This document shows, one piece after another, positions 43,766-52,269 of a DNA stretch of 64,000 bases. Numbering within the stretch: the first letter of the stretch is position 1; each line of letters starts with the position of its first letter. A program made the translations under genes and the position numbers. The notes below the pieces were generated by a model. It was given only the letters and a program-made list of their open reading frames with translations. It was not told where the DNA came from and ran no database searches. Source of the DNA: Streptomyces cavernicola (lineage in GTDB: Bacteria > Actinomycetota > Actinomycetes > Streptomycetales > Streptomycetaceae); the NCBI RefSeq assembly GCF_029968035.1, contig NZ_JASCIQ010000018.1, positions 1 to 64,000 on the forward strand, written 5' to 3'.

Positions 43766-44464
43766 TCAGAAGTGGCGGGTCAGCCAGTCGATCAGGATCG
43801 CGTCGGTCTCCTCCGGGGCCTCCAGCTGGGTCCAGTGGCCGATGTCGATCATGCCGCGCTCGAAGTCCTCGAAGACAGGCTGGTGCCCGAGCCGGTGTCG
43901 CGCCGCATGAAGAAGCGGAAGGGCCGCTCGGGGTCCTGGTCGAGTTCGTCCCCGCACTCCTGGGTCTGGAAGTGCGCTACGCAGTTCCGCGGGCCGTAGG
44001 CCTGTTCGTACCGCTCGGCGGGGTTCTCGCGGGAGTGGCCGAAGGGGGTGTTGGGGGTGATCACGCCCGCCACCGAGTCCGGCTGCAGGTACGGCATCAT
44101 CCGCGAGACCATCCCGCCGAAGTCGTGCCCGACGACGACGGCCTGCTCGTACCCAGCGTCCGCGATCAGGCCTGCGACGTCGGCCGTGGTCTCCGCGATG
44201 CTGTACGCCGTGCGGTCCTCGGGGCCGGTGGAGCGGCCGTAGCCGCGCATGTCGGGGGCCAGTACGTGGAAGCCCGCGTCGGCCAGGGGCCAGCAGCTGT
44301 CTCCGCCAGGACGCGGCGAGTTCGGGGAAGCCGTGGCAGAGGACGACGCACACGTCCTTCGCCCGGCGCTCGGGCTTCGCCTCGTACACCGCGAGGCGGA
44401 CGCCGTCGGTCGATACGAAGCGGGGCTCCGGCAAGCCCTGCAGGAGTGGCTGGGCTGGCTGCAT
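43766..44464 (-). pseudogene. Broken epoxide-hydrolase-like alpha/beta hydrolase
   Basis: The start (LPEPRFVSTDGVRLAVYEAK, VVLCHGFPELAASWR) and the end (DIGHWTQLEAPEETDAILIDWL, catalytic His) are in one frame. The middle (GFHVLAPDMRGYGRSTG, VVVGHDFGGMVSRMMPYLQ with the nucleophile Asp) is in another. A frame change lies near 44285-44300. A second lies near 43880-43905, where roughly 90 residues, including the cap region, are also missing relative to full-length soluble epoxide hydrolases. The gene is therefore inactive. Its neighbours are a TetR and a monooxygenase/dehydrogenase pair. Confidence 0.8.
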
Positions 44465-44505
44465 GGCTGGCTCCTCAAGGGGCGGGTGGTTGGGGTGAGT
44501 GATCC

Positions 44506-45171
44506 ATGGCTAAGCTGCGGCTCATGGCCGCCACCTCGAACAACCGACAGGGCGAGGCCACGCGGCAGCGGCTGGTCAAGGCCGCGGAGCGGCTGTTCGC
44601 CGCCCACGGCGTGGACGCCGTCTCGGTGCGCGCGATCAACGCCGCCGCGGGGCAGGGGCCCGCTTCCGTGCACTACCACTTCGGCTCCAAGGAGAACCTT
44701 CTCGCGGCGGTGCTGCTCGGTGTCGGGGCCGACGTACGCGACCGGATCGCCGGGAACGTGGCGGCGCTCGCCGCCCGGCCGACGGCGCCCACGGCGGCCG
44801 AGGTGGTGCATGCGCTGACCGATCCCTATCTGGCGCTGCTGCTCAAGCACCGGGTGCGCGGCATGCGTTGGGTGCAGATCGTGGTGCAGGTCTCGCGCGG
44901 CGGGCGGCCCGCCGTGGAGGCCACCGGGCAGGACGCCGTCGCGGCGAGTCTGCGCGAGCAGGTGCGGCGCGCGTTTCCCGACTGCGACGGCGAGCGGCTC
45001 GAACTGCGCTGGCCGATCGTGGTGATGGGGTACCTGCAGACGCTCAGCCACGCCGAGGATCTGGCGACGCGGGGCGGCCGCGTCGACCGGGAGCAACTCG
45101 TCGCGTTCCACGAGGACTTGGTGGCCTTCACGATCGGCGGCGCGGAGCGGATGCTGGGCCCGAAGGGCTGA
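44506..45171 (+). CDS. TetR/AcrR family transcriptional regulator
   Basis: The 221-residue protein has a helix-turn-helix (VSVRAINAAAGQGPASVHYHFGSKENLL, about residues 40-67). ATG 44506 has a GGTGAG upstream. ATG 44524 is equally likely: TAAGCT ends 7 nt before it, as in a leaderless promoter, and the protein would still carry an intact DNA-binding domain. It is divergent from the hydrolase pseudogene and converges, 20 nt apart, on the monooxygenase/dehydrogenase operon it may control. Confidence 0.85.
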   Translation: MAKLRLMAATSNNRQGEATRQRLVKAAERLFAAHGVDAVSVRAINAAAGQGPASVHYHFGSKENLLAAVLLGVGADVRDRIAGNVAALAARPTAPTAAEVVHALTDPYLALLLKHRVRGMRWVQIVVQVSRGGRPAVEATGQDAVAASLREQVRRAFPDCDGERLELRWPIVVMGYLQTLSHAEDLATRGGRVDREQLVAFHEDLVAFTIGGAERMLGPKG

Positions 45172-45191
45172 CCGGACCCGGCGCGCCAGGC

Positions 45192-46253
45192 CTACGGAAC
45201 GACCATGATCTTGACGTGTTCCTCGGGGTTTCTGAGGGCGGTGAACGCGTCGGCGACGCCGTCGAGTCCGACCCGGCCGGTGATGATCGCGTCCGCGTCG
45301 ATCTCACCGTCGGCCAGGCGCCGCAGCACGGTCTCGTAGGCGCCGTCGGTGGGCCCGTGGCCGAAGTTGATCGCGATACGGCGCAGTTGCCCGACGACCG
45401 GGATGATCGTCTCGTCCGCGAAGGGCGCCGCGAGGACCTGGATGAGCGAGTCGTACGGCAGCTCGTGCAGGAGTCTGCCGATCATGCCGGGGCGGCCGCT
45501 GCACTCGTAGGCGACGAGGATGCCGCCGCCGGTCGTCGTCCCGTCCGCCGTCCCGCCCGCCGCCAGGGAGGCGTACAGCTCGATCGGGTCCTGCTCGTTG
45601 GGGTCGACGGCGTGGTCGGCGCCCATTTTCAGGGCGAGTTCGCGGCGTTTCGGGGACGGCTCGGAGGCGATGACCGTACGCGCGCCACGGGCCTTGGCCG
45701 CGATGATCGCCCCGAGTCCGATCGTGCCGCAGCCGATGACGAGGGCCGAGTCCGCCGAGGTGAGCCCGGAGCGCTGCACATGTAGTTCGCCCACATGCAG
45801 CGGCTCCGCCAATGCGGCGTGCTCCAGGGAGAGTTGGTCGGGTATGTGGCGGGCCCACATGTGGTCGACCACTATCTGCTCGCCGAACGCGCCGTGGTAC
45901 TCGTTCGAGTAGCCGATGATCTTCGGGATGCCGGTGGAGGTGTCGGTGACGATGCCCAGGCCCGCCACCCGGTCGCCGACCGCGAAGTCGGTGACCGCGG
46001 TGCCGGTCTCGGCGACGGTGCCGGCGAACTCGTGCCCGAGGACGATGGGCCGCTGCGGGTCGAATTGGGCGAGCCGGTAGTCGGCGCCCTCGACGACCTG
46101 GACGAAGCGGCACGGGTCCTTGGACACCGTGAGGTCGCTGCCGCAGATGCCGCAGGCGGCCACGTCGATACGCAGCTGCCCCGGGCCGAGCGCGGGCAGC
46201 TCGGGTACGTCGGCGAGGGTGAAGGTTCCTTCCAGGTACTGCACTGCACGCAT
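45192..46253 (-). CDS. Zinc-dependent alcohol dehydrogenase (MDR family)
   Basis: The 353-residue medium-chain dehydrogenase has CGICGSDLTVSKDP (catalytic zinc Cys), LGHEFAGTVAETG (GHE) and ALVIGCGTIGLGAIIAAKARG for NAD binding. The structural-zinc four-cysteine loop seems absent, as in sorbitol/threonine dehydrogenase-like subgroups. ATG 46253 lies 2 nt after the upstream stop with GGGAG before it. It likely oxidises a secondary alcohol or diol formed downstream of the adjacent monooxygenase. Confidence 0.87.
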   Translation of the reverse strand: MRAVQYLEGTFTLADVPELPALGPGQLRIDVAACGICGSDLTVSKDPCRFVQVVEGADYRLAQFDPQRPIVLGHEFAGTVAETGTAVTDFAVGDRVAGLGIVTDTSTGIPKIIGYSNEYHGAFGEQIVVDHMWARHIPDQLSLEHAALAEPLHVGELHVQRSGLTSADSALVIGCGTIGLGAIIAAKARGARTVIASEPSPKRRELALKMGADHAVDPNEQDPIELYASLAAGGTADGTTTGGGILVAYECSGRPGMIGRLLHELPYDSLIQVLAAPFADETIIPVVGQLRRIAINFGHGPTDGAYETVLRRLADGEIDADAIITGRVGLDGVADAFTALRNPEEHVKIMVVP

Positions 46254-46255
46254 GC

Positions 46256-47443
46256 TCAAGCTCCCGTCCGGGTGGGCTGTTCGCCGTAGTAGTCGGTGTG
46301 CGCCTTGGTGATCGCGCCGGCCAGGCTGCCGATCAGCTGCTCGCGGTGGTCCTCGGCGTACTGCAGGCTGGCCTGGCGGTTGCGGTTGCGGCCGCGGAAG
46401 TGCGGGACGACCTCGGAGGCGAACAGCTCGTAACTCCGCTTGGTGTCCTCCCAGTTGGCCATGTCCACATGCAGGATCAGGAGCGTGCCGAAGCCGCCGG
46501 TCTGCTCGATCAGCCGCTCGATCTGGGCGATCGCCTGGTCCGGAGTGCCGATGACGGCCTGCCCGAACTCGCCGAGGGAGTCGTGGCGCCAGTGGTCGAT
46601 CACGCCCTGCCGGGTCTGCGCCCACTCCGGGTAGCGGCCCGCCTGGCGGTTCGCGTACGAGGCCATGGCCTGGATGCGGCGGCGGACCGCGCGTTCGGCG
46701 TCCTCCTGGGTCTCGGCGAGGAACATCGGGTTGACCAGGCGCCAGCGGGTCCGGTCCGCGACGTGTCCGTGCTCGGCGGCGACCTTCTCGTACACCTCCC
46801 AGTTCCGGCCGAGCGCGGCGAAACCGGACGGGCTGCTCGCGGCGAGCGAGAGCAGCGAGAGGCCGTTGCGGCCGGCGAGGACCGAGCCGTTCGGGGAGAT
46901 CGTGGAGGCGGCGACGACCTCGATGCCCGCCGGGTCGTAGGTCGGCAGCTGGGCGCGGGCGTCGCGGAGCGTGAACCAGTCCGTCTCCATGTTCACGACC
47001 TCGCCGCGCAGCAGCGGCAGGATCGCGTCGAGCGCCTCGCCCTGCATCCGGCGCTGCTCGGCGGGGTCGATGCCCATCATGCGGGCGTCGAGCGGGATCT
47101 TGCCCGGCCCTGTGCCGAGGATGACCCGGCCGCGGGTCTGCAGGTCGAGCTGTGTGATGCGGTCGGCGGTGATCAGCGGGTGGTGGTACGGCAGCGACAC
47201 GACGCCGGTGCCGAACCGGATCCGGGACGTGCGCTCGGCGGCGGCCGCGATGAACTGGTCGGGGGCGGGCACGATCTCGGCGCCTGTGGAGTGGTGCTCG
47301 CCCATCCAGGCCTCCTCGAAGCCCAGGTGGTCGAGGTGCTCCATCAGGTCGAGATCGCGCCGCAGTTGGAGCGCAGGGTCGGCGTCGAGCGGGTGGAAGG
47401 GGGCCAGGAACGCCCCGAAGTTCAGTGAATCGGCCGTCCACAT
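46256..47443 (-). CDS. LLM-class flavin-dependent monooxygenase (limonene 1,2-monooxygenase-like)
   Basis: The 395-residue bacterial-luciferase-like TIM barrel has LNFGAFLAPFHPLDADPALQLRRDLDLMEHLDHLGFEEAWMGEHHSTG (the early block typical of LimB), IRFGTGVVSLPYHHPL and AGRNGLSLLSL. Such enzymes use FMNH2 and O2 to oxygenate alkenes or other small molecules. ATG 47443 is chosen because GAGGAG is 9 nt upstream; ATG 47452 would be too close. With the dehydrogenase and the ruined epoxide hydrolase next door, a terpene or alkene degradation role is inferred. Confidence 0.86.
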   Translation of the reverse strand: MWTADSLNFGAFLAPFHPLDADPALQLRRDLDLMEHLDHLGFEEAWMGEHHSTGAEIVPAPDQFIAAAAERTSRIRFGTGVVSLPYHHPLITADRITQLDLQTRGRVILGTGPGKIPLDARMMGIDPAEQRRMQGEALDAILPLLRGEVVNMETDWFTLRDARAQLPTYDPAGIEVVAASTISPNGSVLAGRNGLSLLSLAASSPSGFAALGRNWEVYEKVAAEHGHVADRTRWRLVNPMFLAETQEDAERAVRRRIQAMASYANRQAGRYPEWAQTRQGVIDHWRHDSLGEFGQAVIGTPDQAIAQIERLIEQTGGFGTLLILHVDMANWEDTKRSYELFASEVVPHFRGRNRNRQASLQYAEDHREQLIGSLAGAITKAHTDYYGEQPTRTGA

Positions 47444-47509
47444 GGTTGACATCTCCTCAGCTGACGTCGCTCGCGGGGAGCGCGGGAGTCCTGGACCATC
47501 GCCTGGTTA

Positions 47510-47538
47510 TCTATCACGGATTTGAATCACTTGATAGA
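47510..47538. promoter_or_regulatory. Inverted repeat TCTATCA-N15-TGATAGA upstream of the monooxygenase operon
   Basis: Seven-base arms at 47510-47516 and 47532-47538 flank an AT-rich centre about 70 nt upstream of the monooxygenase start. It is a candidate operator for the nearby TetR or another regulator. Confidence 0.5.
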
Positions 47539-47791
47539 AGTCCTGCCGCGTCGACGCGGTCCGTACGGCCTCTCGCCGAGGGGCCGAATCCGCCCGGACC
47601 CACACACATGAACAGGCCCCGAATCAGGGGGCTTTGGGGTGCGAGGGCATGAATCCGGCCGATTGCCGTTCAAGAGTGAACCGGTCGTGCGGGCCGTCCG
47701 TGATCCCAGAGGACAGCTTTGTTCCGCACAGAACTCCGCACAGAACTCTGCAGAACTCCGCAGAACTCCGCACAGAAATTACGGGGAGAAC
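47539..47791. other. Intergenic region with CAGAACTC repeats
   Basis: The stretch 47715-47776 contains five imperfect copies of a CAGAACTCCG unit just before the LamG gene. The remainder shows no gene or hairpin. Confidence 0.55.
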
Positions 47792-48559
47792 ATGACGCGC
47801 AGATGGTCGCTCATTTCCTTGATCACCGTGCTGGCCCTCGCGCTGGCCTTCGTCGTGGTCCAGCTCGTGACCTGGGAGTCGCCCGCCGAGGAGGCCTCCG
47901 GCGGCAAGCCCGGCCCGGCGCAGAGCGGTGGCGCCGCCGCCCTGCGCGGCGACGGCTGGTGGCCGCTGCACGGCTCGGGCACGGCACGCGCGGGCGAACG
48001 CGACGCCGTGCCCAACGACCTGGTCGGGTGGACGCAGGACGGGCCGAACGGCGGCGCGCTCAGCCTGGACGGCGACGGCGGCGCCGCCAACGTCGGGATC
48101 CCGGTCCTCGACACGGCCGGGAAGGACTACTCGGTCGCGGCCCGCGTGCGGCTCGGCACGGACGAGGGATTCCGTACGGCGGTCTCGCAGGACGGCCCAG
48201 GCATCAGCACCTTCTTCCTCCAGTACTCCGCCGCCGACGAGCGGTTCGCCTTCAGCCTCCCCGGCAGCCGGACCCTCGCCGAGAAGACCGGCAAGCCCGA
48301 AACGGGCCGCTGGTACCACCTCGTCGGCACCTACAGCCAGGACGAGAAGACGATGCGGATCTACGTGGACGGCTCGCCGGCCGGTGAGCGGAAGGCGTCC
48401 GCGCAGCCCAGGAAGCCGGGCAACCTCGTGATCGGACGCGGCAGGAGCGGTGGCCGCCCGGCCGACTACTGGAAGGGCGACATCGCCGATGTGCACGTCT
48501 ACGAACGGGAGTTGACCGCGGCCGAGGTCTCCGCGCTGTCGTCCGGGGAGCCGGAGTGA
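47792..48559 (+). CDS. Membrane-anchored LamG/concanavalin-fold protein
   Basis: The 255-residue protein starts MTRRWSLISLITVLALALAFVVVQ, an uncleaved signal anchor or signal peptide, followed by a linker and a single LamG-like jelly-roll domain (residues about 60-250). The domain has the usual ISTFFLQYSAADERFAFSL, GRWYHLVGTYSQDEKTMRIYVDG and WKGDIADVHVYERELTAAEVSAL blocks. Such domains bind carbohydrate or cell-surface ligands outside the cell. ATG 47792 follows GGGGAG. No catalytic domain is attached. Confidence 0.84.
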   Translation: MTRRWSLISLITVLALALAFVVVQLVTWESPAEEASGGKPGPAQSGGAAALRGDGWWPLHGSGTARAGERDAVPNDLVGWTQDGPNGGALSLDGDGGAANVGIPVLDTAGKDYSVAARVRLGTDEGFRTAVSQDGPGISTFFLQYSAADERFAFSLPGSRTLAEKTGKPETGRWYHLVGTYSQDEKTMRIYVDGSPAGERKASAQPRKPGNLVIGRGRSGGRPADYWKGDIADVHVYERELTAAEVSALSSGEPE

Positions 48560-48897
48560 GCGTCCCGGGAGCCGGAGTGACCCGGGCGTCGGTGCCCCGC
48601 CCGTTGTCGCCCATACGGAGAGCGGCGGGCACGAAGCGGGCCGCAGGCCACGGCGAACAGGCCGCGTCCAGCGCACCGGCGCCCTTCCCTCCCACCAGGT
48701 GCGACAGCCGGAACTGCGGCCTCCGTACGGGCGATTCCGGTCGTGATCAGCACAGCCGCGGGCCCGTCCGGGCCCCGTGAAAACCGGTAGAAACGGCCCA
48801 CGGTTGCCGGGGCCGACCGTGCCGCCACGCGCTCGCCCCTGCCACCGCCGGCCGTTTTCCGTCACCCCTCACAGAACGACCGGAGAGGAACAGGCCC
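48560..48897. other. Intergenic region before the sigma factor gene
   Basis: About 340 bp contain a short duplication (GGGAGCCGGAGTGA at 48547 and 48569) and then unremarkable GC-rich sequence. Neither strand shows a convincing gene. GGAGAGG at 48882-48888 belongs to the sigma factor start. Confidence 0.5.
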
Positions 48898-49545
48898 TTG
48901 TCGGCCAGGCTTTCACCCGATGACCGCGTACCCCGTCAGGCCCGGAAGAGCGACCTGACCCACCAGAACCCCGGGGCCGCACTGCCCCGCCACCCGACCG
49001 AGTCCCTCGACCACGAGGAGTTCCTGCGGAACCTCTACGACTGTCACGGAAGCGCGTTGCTGCAGTTCGCCGCGCGGCGGCTCGAAGGCGACTGGCACCG
49101 CGCCGAGGACGTCCTGCAGGAGCTGGCGATCCGCGCCTGGCGCCACGCGGACGAGTTCGGCGAGGCCGCCGAGTCCATGCGCCCGTGGCTGTTCACCGTG
49201 TTGCGCAACCTCGTCATAGACGGGCACCGGGCGCGGCAGGCCCGGCCGCCCGAGACCGGCGACCCGGAACTCGCCCACCTCCCGGTGTCCGACGGCGTCG
49301 ACCGCGTCCTGACCGCCCATGTGGTGACGGAGGCACTGCGCGACCTCCGCCCGCCGCAACGTGAAGTCCTCCTGCACATGCACTACATGGGCCGGAGCGT
49401 GAACCAGACGGCCGCCGTGCTCGGTGTGCCTCCCGGCACCGTCAAGTCGCGCACGTACTACGCGGCCCGTGCGCTGCGGCGGGCGCTGACCGACCGCGGA
49501 GTGGAGGTGTGGGAGGCGGGCGAAGCGGAGCGGGACGCGGCGTAG
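48898..49545 (+). CDS. ECF RNA polymerase sigma factor
   Basis: The 215-residue sigma-70 family protein has region 2 (about residues 42-110: LYDCHGSALLQFAARRLEGD, AEDVLQELAIRAWRH, MRPWLFTVLRNLVIDGHRAR) and region 4 (about 145-200: LRPPQREVLLHMHYMGRSVNQTAAVLGVPPGTVKSRTYYAARAL). It resembles the SigL/SigK-type ECF groups, which normally have a zinc anti-sigma partner directly downstream; none is found here. TTG 48898 is set by GGAGAGGAA. How its activity is restrained is not visible. Confidence 0.88.
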   Translation: MSARLSPDDRVPRQARKSDLTHQNPGAALPRHPTESLDHEEFLRNLYDCHGSALLQFAARRLEGDWHRAEDVLQELAIRAWRHADEFGEAAESMRPWLFTVLRNLVIDGHRARQARPPETGDPELAHLPVSDGVDRVLTAHVVTEALRDLRPPQREVLLHMHYMGRSVNQTAAVLGVPPGTVKSRTYYAARALRRALTDRGVEVWEAGEAERDAA

Positions 49546-49605
49546 GCGCCGTACGGGGCGGGCTCGGCGTCGATATCAGTCAATCCCAGTTGACAGCAGT
49601 CGGTG

Positions 49606-50547
49606 TCATACGAGGCGCCCGGCGTGCCGGTCGACGGCGAGGCCGAGCGGGCCGGTGTCGAGCGAGCCGTCGGCGGCGGCCCGCCAGCGCCACGCGGCGG
49701 GCGCGTCGCCCAGGACGAGCACCGCGTCGCCGGGCCGCAGCGCGTCCAACGCCCCGTCCCGCTGCGGGAGTTGGGAGGCGTCCACCACGAAGAGGTGGGG
49801 CGCCTCCCCCTCCACGGCGACCTGGCTGCGCCCCTCGATGAGCCGGAAGATCTGAGTGACGTCGGCGGCCCCGCCCGCCGGGGTCACGGGCGTGCCGGAG
49901 GTCCGGGCGAGGCCCTCCTCCAGGCTGGCCGCGGTGTAGAGCCGGGAGGAGCGGAGCCCGGTCCCGTTCAAGGTCTCGTCCGCGGCGAGGGAGCCCACCA
50001 GGGTGACCTCGGCGAGGCCGCCGACCGGGCCGGTGAGCACCTCGGTGACGACGGCCCGCGCCCAGCGGCGCACCTCCTCGTCCGGTCCCGCCACGGAGAC
50101 GGTCGACGCGGACCGCGAGAGGTCGACGAGCGCCCGGTCGGGCCCCGACGTCCCCACCGTGACGGTCAGCGCGTACGGGAGCGCCGGCTCGCCCTCCGGT
50201 CCCGGCCGTTCCAGTGCCTCCCGGGTGGCGGTCCAGCGCTCGCCGGACGCGTCGGCGGTCCACGGCTCGGGCGCGCTGTCCTCGGTGCCGGCGAGCAGCA
50301 GGTCGAGCCGCTCGCCCGAGTACAGGACGCCGTACAGGTCGGGCAGGGCGCGGCCGGCGCGCAGGCACGCGCCGGTCAGCCGCCGCAGCCCCGCGTCGAC
50401 GGCGTCGAGCGCCTCCCGCTCCAGGACGGCGGGGGCGGCGGTGACGGGTTTCGGCGGTCGGTTCCGCTGCTCGGTGACGATCAGCGCGGCCAGCGCGCCG
50501 ACCAGCGCCAGCCCCAGCAGCACTGCCAGAGCGACGTACCAGATCAT
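49606..50547 (-). CDS. Single-pass membrane protein, unknown function
   Basis: The 313-residue protein begins with one transmembrane helix (MIWYVALAVLLGLALVGALAALIV) followed by a soluble domain of about 280 residues. That domain carries LTVTVGTSGPDRALVDLSRSASTVSVAGPDEEVRRWARAVV and PHLFVVDASQLPQRDGALDALRPGDAVLVLGDAP. I recall similar proteins beside BTAD/LysM-type Streptomyces regulators, but no such partner is here. No enzyme motif is recognised. It is on the same strand as the CGNR gene but 160 nt away. Confidence 0.75.
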   Translation of the reverse strand: MIWYVALAVLLGLALVGALAALIVTEQRNRPPKPVTAAPAVLEREALDAVDAGLRRLTGACLRAGRALPDLYGVLYSGERLDLLLAGTEDSAPEPWTADASGERWTATREALERPGPEGEPALPYALTVTVGTSGPDRALVDLSRSASTVSVAGPDEEVRRWARAVVTEVLTGPVGGLAEVTLVGSLAADETLNGTGLRSSRLYTAASLEEGLARTSGTPVTPAGGAADVTQIFRLIEGRSQVAVEGEAPHLFVVDASQLPQRDGALDALRPGDAVLVLGDAPAAWRWRAAADGSLDTGPLGLAVDRHAGRLV

Positions 50548-50710
50548 CTTCTGACTCCTTGTCGGGACGCCTCGGCACCGGCGAACCGAAGCGGCCGGTA
50601 TCGAACGCGCGCCACGGCCGCGACATGCGTCCGTTGGGCTCTACGGGCGGGGGCGGCGGTTGGTTCACGGAATCGTCGTGGTGGTACGGGGCGGGCTGGG
50701 CTCTGTCGGG

Positions 50711-51265
50711 TCAGCCCGCGGCGATGCGTGACTTCTTGACCTTGTTGCCGCAGGTGTTCATGGAGCACCAGCGGCGGTTGGCTCCACGGCTGGTGTCGAG
50801 GAACAACCCCGCGCAACCCGGGCCCTCGCAGTTCTTGATGCGGCCGCGGTCGGGGCCCCCGAGGACGCGGACGGCGTCCGCGGCGAGGACCCCGAGGGCG
50901 TCCCTGACAGGGGTCGCCTCCGTCAAGTGCCATACCGCGCCGCCGCGTTCCAGCGCGGCCTTCGCGTGCCCGGCGGCGGCGACCGCGTTGAGGGTGCGGA
51001 CATCCTTGGGCTTCGGCCGTGTGCCGGCGGCGATCGCCGACCCGATCCGGTAGATCGCCTCGCGCAGTTCGACGGCGTCGCTCAGACCGGCCGGCGACAC
51101 GTCCATGACGTCGAGCCCCGTCGCCCCCAGCCACATCTTCAGCCGCGCGGCATCGGTCAGCCGCTCCCTCGGCGTCCGGCTGCCGCGATCGCCGAGGGTG
51201 GCGGTGAACCGGAACGCCAGGACCTCGTTGTCCATCCGGAACACCCGCCGTACGTCCTCGGTCAT
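50711..51265 (-). CDS. CGNR zinc-finger (ABATE domain) regulator
   Basis: The 184-residue protein ends in the CGNR zinc finger: CEGPGCAGLFLD, RRWCSMNTCGNKVKKSRIA, with four cysteines. Before it is an ABATE-type stress-sensing domain (residues about 15-130) starting FRFTATLGDRGSR. ABATE/CGNR proteins are proposed ligand-dependent transcription factors. ATG 51265 follows GGAGG. It is divergent from a dehydrogenase gene across a cluster of GACGGTTC repeats, so it probably regulates that gene. Confidence 0.88.
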   Translation of the reverse strand: MTEDVRRVFRMDNEVLAFRFTATLGDRGSRTPRERLTDAARLKMWLGATGLDVMDVSPAGLSDAVELREAIYRIGSAIAAGTRPKPKDVRTLNAVAAAGHAKAALERGGAVWHLTEATPVRDALGVLAADAVRVLGGPDRGRIKNCEGPGCAGLFLDTSRGANRRWCSMNTCGNKVKKSRIAAG

Positions 51266-51302
51266 CCCAACCTCCGCAGTGAGCAGCAAAAAAGGGCACG
51301 CC

Positions 51303-51388
51303 GAACCGGTTCAGACGGTTCGCTGGGATCGTAACTCCATGGCATCCTTGAACCGCTTCAGACGGTTCATATGCTTGAGACGGTTCAA
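51303..51388. promoter_or_regulatory. Repeated GACGGTTC/GAACCG operator array
   Basis: Direct copies of GACGGTTC occur at 51314, 51361 and 51379. Inverted GAACCG copies occur at 51303 and 51350, giving GAACCGGTTC (51303-51312) and TGAACCG-N7-CGGTTCA (51349-51369). The array fills the divergent promoter between the CGNR and dehydrogenase genes. Confidence 0.72.
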
Positions 51389-51405
51389 CGGAAGAGGTGC
51401 TGGAC

Positions 51406-52269
51406 GTGAGCAGCATTGCGGTCATCGGTCTGGGAGCCATGGGGCGGCCCATGGCGCACAACCTCGTGAAGGCCGGCCACGACGTCACGGTGTGGAACCG
51501 CTCCGACGGGCCCGCGGAAGAACTGGCCGCGGTGGGCGCCCGTCGGGCCGCCTCGGTGGCCGAGGCCCTGCAGGCGCCGGTGGTCTTCTCGGTCCTGTCC
51601 GACGACCGGGCCGTCGCCGAGACGTTCCTCGACTCCGGCGTACTCGCCCAGACCCCCGGCGGGACCGTGCACGTCAACCTCGCCACGGTGAGCAGGGACC
51701 TGGCTCATCGGGCCGACGCGGCGCACGCCGAGCACGGCGTCGGATATGTCGCGGCACCGGTCTTCGGCCGCGTCCCGGTCGCCGAGGCCGGAGCACTCAA
51801 CGTCCTCGCGGCGGGCGAGCCCGCGCTGCTCGACCGCGTGCAGCCGTATCTCGACGTGATCGGCTCGCGGACCTGGCGCCTCGGCGACCGCCCTGAGCAG
51901 GCCAACATCGTGAAGATCCTCGGCAACTACCTGATCGCCTGCGCGATCCAGTCCCTCGGCGAGGCCGTCAGCGTCGCGGAGCGCGCCGGCGTCGACTCGG
52001 GCCAGCTGGTCGAGCTGCTGACCTCAACACTCTTCCCGGGCGCCGTCTACTCGGGCTACGGCTCGATGATCGCCGAACGCCGCTACCAGCCCGCCGGATT
52101 CACCACCCTCCTCGGCCGCAAGGACCTCCACCTCGCCCTCGACGCCGCGACCGCCCAAGGCACTCCGCTCCCGATCGGCGAACTGCTGCGCACGATCTTC
52201 GACGAAGCCATCGCCGACGGCCACGGCGCGGACGACTGGGCGGCGATCGCGGAACAGCAGCCGAGGTGA
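51406..52269 (+). CDS. NAD(P)-dependent beta-hydroxyacid dehydrogenase/imine reductase-like
   Basis: The 287-residue protein has IAVIGLGAMGRPMAHNLVKAGHDVTVWNRS (NADP-type Rossmann start), VHVNLATVSRDLAHR (substrate loop), VAAPVFGRVP and VKILGNYLIACAIQSLGEAVSVAERAG (catalytic-lysine region reading N-x-x-K as IVKILGN). The C-terminal LLGRKDLHLALDAATAQGTPLP is typical of 6-phosphogluconate-dehydrogenase-like reductases. GTG 51406 is favoured because GAAGAGG lies 8 nt upstream. It is probably induced through the CGNR regulator. Confidence 0.87.
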   Translation: MSSIAVIGLGAMGRPMAHNLVKAGHDVTVWNRSDGPAEELAAVGARRAASVAEALQAPVVFSVLSDDRAVAETFLDSGVLAQTPGGTVHVNLATVSRDLAHRADAAHAEHGVGYVAAPVFGRVPVAEAGALNVLAAGEPALLDRVQPYLDVIGSRTWRLGDRPEQANIVKILGNYLIACAIQSLGEAVSVAERAGVDSGQLVELLTSTLFPGAVYSGYGSMIAERRYQPAGFTTLLGRKDLHLALDAATAQGTPLPIGELLRTIFDEAIADGHGADDWAAIAEQQPR

